From assembly GCA_934445015.1 (NCBI GenBank), contig CAKSDJ010000064.1, forward strand, positions 1 to 6,534: a stretch of DNA of 6,534 nucleotides, written 5' to 3'. The notes under the pieces were generated by a model. It ran no database searches and had not been told where the DNA came from. It saw only the letters and a program-made list of their open reading frames with translations. Within the stretch, counting starts at the first letter, position 1; each line of letters starts with the position of its first letter. Position numbers and translations under genes: made by a program. This stretch comes from an uncultured Eubacteriales bacterium (GTDB lineage Bacteria > Bacillota > Clostridia > Oscillospirales > Acutalibacteraceae). Positions 6,396 to 6,534 of the stretch are shown here, in pieces.

Positions 6396-6409
6396 TGATA
6401 AAAAAGCAA
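6381..6409 (-). promoter_or_regulatory. Predicted promoter of the membrane protein-nnr-lipoprotein operon
   Basis: On the minus strand TTGCTT (6409-6404) is followed after 17 bp by TAAAAT (6386-6381). Transcription would start near 6374, about 30 nt before the TTG start. It lies almost wholly within the plus-strand promoter, so the two should exclude each other. Confidence 0.6.
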
Positions 6410-6447
6410 GTGCGGTTTTAAAATACATTATGAATTAAGGTGAATTT

Positions 6448-6534
6448 ATGAAAATCAAACAAGGCTTTAAATTGAAAAAGGAAAACGGTCAGAATGTTAT
6501 TATATGCGACAAAAGCATTAACAAGGATTTTAAC
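6448..6534 (+). CDS. PqqD-family (RRE-like) protein, N-terminal fragment
   Basis: Only the first 29 codons are in the window; the rest lies beyond the right edge. The visible start, MKIKQGFKLKKENGQNVIIC followed by DKSINKDFN, resembles stand-alone clostridial PqqD-like proteins, which begin with a pattern like M-K-[IL]-K-x-G-[FY]-x-L-R, a beta strand, and then xxFNGxxxLN. PqqD domains bind leader peptides of ribosomally made, modified peptides. Clostridial stand-alone copies often have no known peptide partner, so a role is not assigned. AAGGTGA (6437-6443) lies at good spacing before the ATG. The call rests on a short stretch and is tentative. Confidence 0.6.
   Translation, partial: MKIKQGFKLKKENGQNVIICDKSINKDFN

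Larger units (their letters stand above)
6364..6412. repeat. Perfect 7-bp inverted repeat framing divergent promoters
   Basis: CACTTGC (6364-6370) and GCAAGTG (6406-6412) are exact inverted copies separated by 35 bp of AT-rich sequence. Each arm contains the start of a predicted -35 element, one for each direction. Confidence 0.7.

Noticed and set aside
1..6534. tRNA/rRNA genes, CRISPR arrays, insertion sequences, toxin-antitoxin pairs
   Set aside because: No cloverleaf-like sequence, regularly spaced repeats, transposase motifs or terminal inverted repeats with target duplications were seen. The genes are tightly packed housekeeping genes.

Overview
The window is AT-rich. Its gene content (GTP-type phosphoenolpyruvate carboxykinase, a clostridial-type LysA, a split class I fumarase subunit, a DivIVA-like protein and a PqqD-family protein) and its strong Shine-Dalgarno sequences point to an anaerobic Gram-positive member of Bacillota, class Clostridia, probably near the Oscillospiraceae/Ruminococcaceae. 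This is inferred from reading the proteins; no database search was run.

Layout. (1) 1-1218, minus strand: the N-terminal two thirds of a GTP-dependent PEP carboxykinase, cut by the left edge. (2) 1219-1420: a divergent intergenic region with one good sigma-A-type promoter for each flanking gene. (3) 1421-2671, plus: lysA, diaminopimelate decarboxylase. (4) 2688-2729: a dyad overlapping a predicted promoter. (5) 2768-3316, plus: a DivIVA-like coiled-coil protein, overlapping by 4 bp (ATGA) the beta subunit of a class I fumarase-type hydro-lyase (3313-3843). (6) About 3848-3880: a bidirectional terminator shared with a convergent minus-strand operon. (7) Minus-strand operon, read from right to left: a small two-helix membrane protein (6343-5849), the bifunctional NAD(P)H-hydrate repair enzyme Nnr (5838-4378), and an unrecognised lipoprotein (4369-3875). 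(8) 6364-6412: two almost completely overlapping divergent promoters framed by a perfect 7-bp inverted repeat. (9) 6448-6534, plus: the first 29 codons of a PqqD-like gene, cut by the right edge.

Functional picture. PEP carboxykinase, fumarase beta and LysA all touch C4 and aspartate-family metabolism (oxaloacetate, malate/fumarate, and meso-DAP/lysine for protein and cell wall). Nnr is housekeeping cofactor repair. Most of the window looks like ordinary clostridial chromosome, with no mobile element, CRISPR array, tRNA or rRNA. The least ordinary points are the orphan fumarase beta subunit translationally coupled to a DivIVA-like protein with a shortened, altered membrane-binding end, and the mutually overlapping divergent promoters at the right end. 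I see no clear evidence of a wholly new system.
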